Below, in pieces: positions 59,143 through 64,000 of a DNA stretch of 64,000 nucleotides. This DNA is from Ganoderma boninense (Eukaryota; Basidiomycota; Agaricomycetes; Polyporales; Polyporaceae): the NCBI GenBank assembly GCA_002900995.3, contig CM035309.1, positions 2,734,389-2,798,388 of the forward strand. Direction: 5' to 3'. Positions within the stretch are counted from its first letter, which is position 1. Each line of letters opens with the position of its first letter. The translations under genes were made by a program, and so were the position numbers. The notes beneath the pieces are model-generated. The model made no database searches. It saw only the letters and a list, made by a program, of their open reading frames with translations, and was not told the DNA's origin.

Positions 59143-61406
59143 CTATGCCACTGCATTTGCCAAGGCTTCAAAATCAACCCCCTGACGTCGCGTAACCTTG
59201 ACGTAGAGAGGTTCCTGGAGAAATGTGGTGCGTATGTTGACGATGCCTGAGCGGAATTTGGCGGCGTCGAAGTCGCCGGGGAGCTCGAATTCCAGCGCCA
59301 GAAGGAGGCGGGCGAGCGCCATTCGCATCTGATGATATGCGAAACCTCTCCCGTTGCAGGCATGCCGACCTGAAGAGTGCACTGTGTGAGTCACTACAAC
59401 GATAGTAGAGTCAACTTCGACTGCGCACCATAAGCAAACGAGGTGAGCATCGTCCTGTTGGTCCGAGTTTCGGGGCCAAGCCCGTTCGTCTGCCATCTGT
59501 CCGGGAGGAACTCCTACCGAACCGTCCCTCTGTCAGCGTACGGTGCGGCCGTCGGCGCGAAGCACTCACCAGAGGCGATGGCCCAGAAATTCTCGGGGCT
59601 GATATGTTGAGAGTAGGAGGCAATCGCGAAGATTGTGCCTTCGGGGATGTGCTTGCCGTCGACGACCGATCCGCCTGGAGGGACGACGCGAGGATGGAAG
59701 TACGGCGACGGTGCGAGCCGTAGGGTCTCGTTGATAACACCGTTGAGGAAAACAAGGCTCGCCAAGACGCTTAGGGACAGACAAGAGACTGGATCTGGGA
59801 ACGCCTGGTCAAGCTCCGTCCTGAGGCGGCGGTAGCACTCGGGGTTGGATAAGAGGAAGTAGATGGCGAAGGTGACCATTACGGAGGTGCTGTCCGAGCC
59901 TGAAGCTGCATAGCCGTAGATCTAGTTAACCGCTGAACGGATGCATCGACTATATGTGTCAACTCACCGCCGACGACAGCGACGACTGATTCTGCTTGAA
60001 GGTCATCCCAGGACACTCCTCCTTCGATCTGTCATGACCTCAGCGCCAGAGCAACCGGGACCCGAAAGAAAAACTGACAAGGTACGAAGCGAGGTCTCGG
60101 TATCCCGGCAGGTCTCCTGCCTTGACCCGATCGCCCATCATCTCCGCGGTGTTCTTGTGGTGGATGCGCATCCTGCCTGTGAATGGGAGGTGCCAAAGAA
60201 CGTCAACGAGCCAAGCAGACTGCCCAAGGCTGGTAGAGATGCATCAGAGTTACGATATTACTTTACTATTATACTCATCAAGACGTACTAGTCTAGCATG
60301 GCGAGAGATCGACGCCCTATCTGAATCAGATTGCGTGGGTCCCCCTCCTTCATGAGTTCCTGCGAATGGTGAATGTGAGGAGAAGATACGTGGCGGTGCT
60401 GAGGTTTTGAAACCTACAATTTTGCTGCAGCCGCCGAAGACCATATCCCCCTGGTGTCATCAGTGAATATCAAAAACTCAGCGAGAGCAATAACAATTCG
60501 AAAACACACCATGAAGTCATACGCCCAGTGATATATCGTTTCGTACAAGTCCACGAAGCCGGTGCTGGACTCTGCTTGCCGACGTTCCAGTGTCATCAAT
60601 AGCTGCACAGTCCTCCGCTCGAGCGGAGGTGCAAGACTTGCAAGCCTAATCGAGCAGATTTAGAGAACTCGCAAAGTAAAACATAGCAGAAAAACCAGAC
60701 GTGTCCGGCGCAAACATGCGTGACCAAATGTGTCTCCTCGCGCGATGCCTCTCTATATCGTCCGGTTTGAACTTGAAGAACAGCGACGTGACTCCAACGT
60801 GATGCCCCGGGCATCGATACATCTCGCTCTTCTCCGCGTTTTTGTATACAGGCACCACTCCAGGAGAGTTGATAGACAGCGTATCGGGCCCTGCGAAACG
60901 TAGGATTCAGCGGGTGTCGTATAGAAAACGCTTGAGAGACGTACCGATTCGGACAAATGGGCCATAGCGGGAGTGAAGGTCATCCAAAATGAGGTACCGT
61001 TTTCCCGTGGAGGACATGTACGACAGCCAGAGACTGGTGGTCTTCGCCATGAAGGGACCGGGGTACGACGCCAGAGGATGCCAAGGAGACACACGATAGC
61101 CTACGGTGACCACGGCCAGGGTCAGCAAATACGCCATACATGCCTCTACGGAGACCCTGAGCGCGATGTTCGACAGGGAGGACGCGTCGAGGAAAAGATA
61201 TATGGCCACGAAGCCAATACCGTGGCCGAGAAGGATGAAGTCGCCACGGATATTGAACCTATGAAGGAGTACGCTCCATGTCGTCTGTTCACAGGTGAAC
61301 GGTAAAATGGGGGGCTTGTTAGATCCTTAGCGAGGAGCTCTGGGAGTACTGGACGCACGATGCCAACAATAGGTGCCACTACCAGGCACAACTGATGCTC
61401 AGTCAC
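59143..61406 (-). CDS. cytochrome P450, P450-B copy 2, start codon and promoter missing
   Basis: Counterpart of 32671-34945 with an intact catalytic core: RVSPWHPLASYPGPFMAK, SDSTSVMVTFAIYFLLS-type I-helix, DPVSCLSLSVLASLVFLNG, NETLRLAPSPYFHPRV, and a haem loop that splices to FAYGRHACNGRGFAYHQM, giving the F-x-x-G-R-x-x-C-x-G pattern. The stop is at 59143-59145. At the 5' end the about 490-bp deletion removes the ATG and the next two codons used in copy 1 (MNS), leaving STVTEHQLCLVVAPIVGI open upstream without an in-frame ATG. The 5' boundary given is where homology to coding sequence ends. Expression of a full-length protein is doubtful. Confidence 0.75.
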
Positions 61407-61961
61407 AGTGGATTCTCACCGTTATCGGGGTGGAACAACGGGGGCCACATAATAAAGCCACCTTGGGAGCAGTGTGAGCCATTCCGTGAGTCAAACAACG
61501 ACTCAGTACGCGATACAGCCTCTAACTGTAGCCATTGCATTCGATAAACTAGCGACACGGAAGTTCAGCAGGAGGACAAGATCGAGATAAAGAGGCAGCA
61601 ACCGTTGAGGATGATAGTAGCCTAGAGCAAAGAGTCTGCCGCACTGGCAGTCACGCCACCATTTAATGCTGGTGGAAAGAAGGGATGCTGGATCAGACGA
61701 GGTCACTTGCTTTGGCGGAATCAGTTGCGATTAGGAGCTCATTAAGATGAGGAGATGGAGAAGTTGAAGCTTAGCGCGCAATTGTCATATGGGCGTCTGA
61801 AATACCATATTCAGAATGCAACCGGAAAATCCCGGGGCCGTGCTCGACCCTCCGTCTTGCGGTTCGACCTGGATTCGACCTGGACTGGACTCTCAGCATG
61901 TCACTTTGCAGTTATCGAGGCTCGCTATCTGCGCAATCTCTCCAGTTCTATCGTGTTACTC

Positions 61962-63124
61962 CCGCATATAACTCATCTATCTCGTACGTAGACGACGGAC
62001 CTTACGTGGCAAACTTGAACGTCCCATATTCACCCCAGGCCCTCCCAGAGCAAGGTCGCGTCCGACGGTGGTAGCGGAAGTGGTGATGTTTTCATGACTA
62101 GCTTGGGTAAAGCCTTGAGGACGAGAATATGAGGAGGAAGGGGAGACAACTTGCTGTATGCTGAACCCACGTCGATTGTAAGCACCTCTGTCCGGAATTC
62201 GTTATCCTCAATCCTCAATCTTCATCTGCCATCGCAGTCCCAACGTGACAGCTGCCACAGTTCTACCATCATGGCGAATACACTTCGGCTCCTCCTTGGA
62301 TGTAGCAGAGCAGCCATCCTTGGCTCTGGGTGAGTTTCTCAGTCGCCGTCAGAGTGCCGAAGAGTGCGCCCGACGTCGATATCAAACTGGGCCCAGGATT
62401 GCTATAATTGCGTCGATGACGCTGATATCCAGTCGCAGTGGCCACGATGACTTGAATAACCAGTATATCCTCGGTCTCGACCGAAAGTTCATAGTCCCCC
62501 CTTCCCCGGACCATCATTCATGATATGGGGGGAACTCTACCGGGAGTTTGCCACCTGCTGCGATCTCAGGCCTACGACGCCTTCAACTTCGGGGGATGCT
62601 ATCTGCCAATTTGCGAGGCGTTCATCCCAGGAACCCAAGCATATACCCACCACATCATGTGATACGCCACAGCGAGAAGCCCTGGGCGGTGTCGCCGGTG
62701 CGCGTGAGCGATGCGAAGAAGCACTCGAAAACGGTGCGTCCGGGGCGTCCTCTCTCATGGGCGTGGGCTGCTGTGCTCGCCCTCGCGCCTTCCCTGCCTC
62801 CCGCCATCTCCGACATGTTGATGTGGCCACTGTTCCGGACACCTCGAAGGCCAGGCTAGCGCTGCTTCTCACATCTCCCTCCGAGCGCTCACCTCGCCGC
62901 CCAAACGCCCACACAGCGGCGGCAGCCCTGGCGGCCACATCCATGCGATTTCAGCGGTCCGATGGGCGGTATGAGTCCGGCTTGCGTCTGGGGCGGTGGC
63001 GGCTATCCACGTCCTGTCTGACCTCTCTGATCAAACCCTGTCTCCGCCGCGAACTTACCGGGGTCTCAAGGTACATAGTGGCACCAGGTTACTGCTCCTA
63101 AGCAGCCCTCCCCAAACGTCCACC
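61962..63124. other. single-copy region, no recognised gene
   Basis: Sequence beyond the end of the duplication. Several GC-rich open frames (for example minus 62537-62944) have biased Ala/Arg composition without motifs. A short plus-strand reading MANTLRLLLGCSRAAILGSG at 62271 and YDAFNFGGCYLPICEAF at 62573 could be exons of something unrecognised. Confidence 0.4.
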
Positions 63125-64000
63125 ACCATGGCTTCGTCCACGAACGCGACTGCTTCCGCCGCCCCTGGATCCTCTTCTTCGCTCTTTCCGATCCCTGCAC
63201 TGGACAATACGTACGGGGCCATCATGTTGGGCACGTTTGGAGGACTCATGTGAGTTTCTTCTTGCCTCGTCTTCCTGGCCGGCACGCTCAAGCCCAGATT
63301 GTGGCGTAGGATGTACGGGCTTACAATGCACCAAGGATATCGTTACATGCACCTTCCTTACTACAAGCGGGATGCTATGTACATCAAGGCGATGGTGAGC
63401 TTCGCATTCTACAGCTTTCTGCCTGAGTTTACGAACTAGGGTTCGTCGGTGTGACTACTCGCAGGTCGCCCTCGTGCTGTGAGTCTTGCTGTCCCACTGG
63501 ATGTACGGAAATCCTGAGAAGTTCGTCCAGATCGATCGAGACCGTTCACTCAGTCCTGTCAATGCACGCATGGTGAGAACGTCGTATCGCATCCTGACGA
63601 ATGCGTGCACTCACCTCTGGTGCCTTTCAGCTACTTCTACTTCGCGACGAATTACTTCCGTCCCGAAGTCCTGTTCCATGGGTCGTGGTCAATTAACGTA
63701 AGATTCATTTCCGTGTCCGAGATCCGTGGCACTAACCCAAGCGCCTCCCAGCTGCTCCCCATGTCGACGGTAAGTGAGCCCCTTCACTGTCCTTCAGCCG
63801 GTTGTCTCAACAGATATCGATATCCACACAGGGAATTGTAATAGCAGTGTCCCAAAGGTACGCCTACGGGTGGAGTAGGTCTGCATCTAATAGTCAAATC
63901 ATTCTTCAGCTTCTTTGCGCGGCGACTATTCAAAAGTAGGAGCTTCGCACATTGCTCCCCGCCATTGGATGCTCACGCTCAAGTATGCAGTCAACCCGAG
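63125..64000 (+). CDS. DUF6534 family membrane protein (paralogue 4), 3'-partial
   Basis: Function unknown. Exons: 63125-63249 (MASSTNATASAAPGSSSSLF, PALDNTYGAIMLGTFGGLM), 63310-63394 (YGLTMHQGYRYMHLPYYKRD), 63465-63478, 63531-63572, 63631-63697 (YFYFATNYFRPEVLFHGSWS), 63752-63769, 63832-63857 and 63910-63935 (FFARRLF), with the next exon starting at 63991 and leaving the window. Exon sizes 85, 14, 42, 18, 26 and 26 nt equal those of paralogues A and 1, and the 67-nt exon equals their 57+10 nt pair fused. The start is the first ATG in the same frame as the family's first helix. Confidence 0.85.

Larger units (their letters stand above)
43934..61961 (+). repeat. segmental duplication or haplotype unit 2
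   Basis: Colinear counterpart of 18797-36103, spanning the right arm of contig 2, the second gap and most of contig 3. Relative to unit 1 it gains a solo LTR (46644-47048) and a block holding the 179-bp repeat and an LTR-element end (51081-52667). It lacks about 490 bp upstream of P450-B and the 3' end of DUF6534-2. Confidence 0.88.

Noticed and set aside
62537..62944. GC-rich minus-strand frame of 135 codons
   Set aside because: Ala/Arg/Ser-biased composition typical of antisense reading in GC-rich DNA; no supporting exon structure.

Overview
The window looks like nuclear DNA of a filamentous basidiomycete (Agaricomycetes; a wood-decay lineage is plausible but inferred). It has very dense, short GT-AG introns (about 45-75 bp), coding GC above flanking GC, several E-class cytochrome P450s, and repeated copies of the DUF6534 family of multi-helix membrane proteins, which is typical of mushroom-forming fungi. 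I saw no bacterial, organellar or viral gene set and no CRISPR array.

Layout. Two runs of exactly 100 N (36104-36203, 52668-52767) divide the window into three contigs. Contig 1 (1-36103) carries: a DUF6534 gene (+, 5' end outside the window), a beta-lactamase-fold serine hydrolase (-), a P450 (-), an isoprenylcysteine-methyltransferase-like protein (+), a DHA2-type MFS transporter (-), a monoglyceride-lipase-like hydrolase (-), a 20-exon DUF6534 gene (+), a P450 (+), two more DUF6534 genes (-) and a third P450 (-). Contig 2 (36204-52667) is nearly a giant inverted repeat. Its right arm (43934-52667) is a clean second copy of the DUF6534/P450 pair, followed by a 179-bp tandem repeat and a gypsy-type LTR end. 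Its left arm (36204-43933) is the reverse complement of the right arm, full of homopolymer and single-base indels. Contig 3 (52768-64000) is a second copy of 26337-36103 and then runs on to a further DUF6534 gene cut by the window end.

Contigs 2 (right arm) and 3 together therefore repeat contig 1 from about 18.8 kb to its end, in the same order. This is either a real tandem duplication of about 17-18 kb or, at least as likely, the second haplotype of a dikaryon scaffolded in line with the first. The left arm of contig 2 is best explained as an unpolished fold-back read and should not be counted as genes.

Function. P450s, an MFS exporter, a small membrane methyltransferase, a serine hydrolase/transesterase-type protein and an alpha/beta hydrolase lie within 23 kb. 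That resembles the tailoring and export part of a specialised-metabolite locus, but no terpene synthase, polyketide synthase, NRPS or prenyltransferase is visible, so the cluster idea is only an inference. The strongest biological observation is the gene structure of the DUF6534 family: about 20 exons for about 320 residues, with a ladder of 10-26 nt microexons whose lengths match exactly between divergent paralogues.
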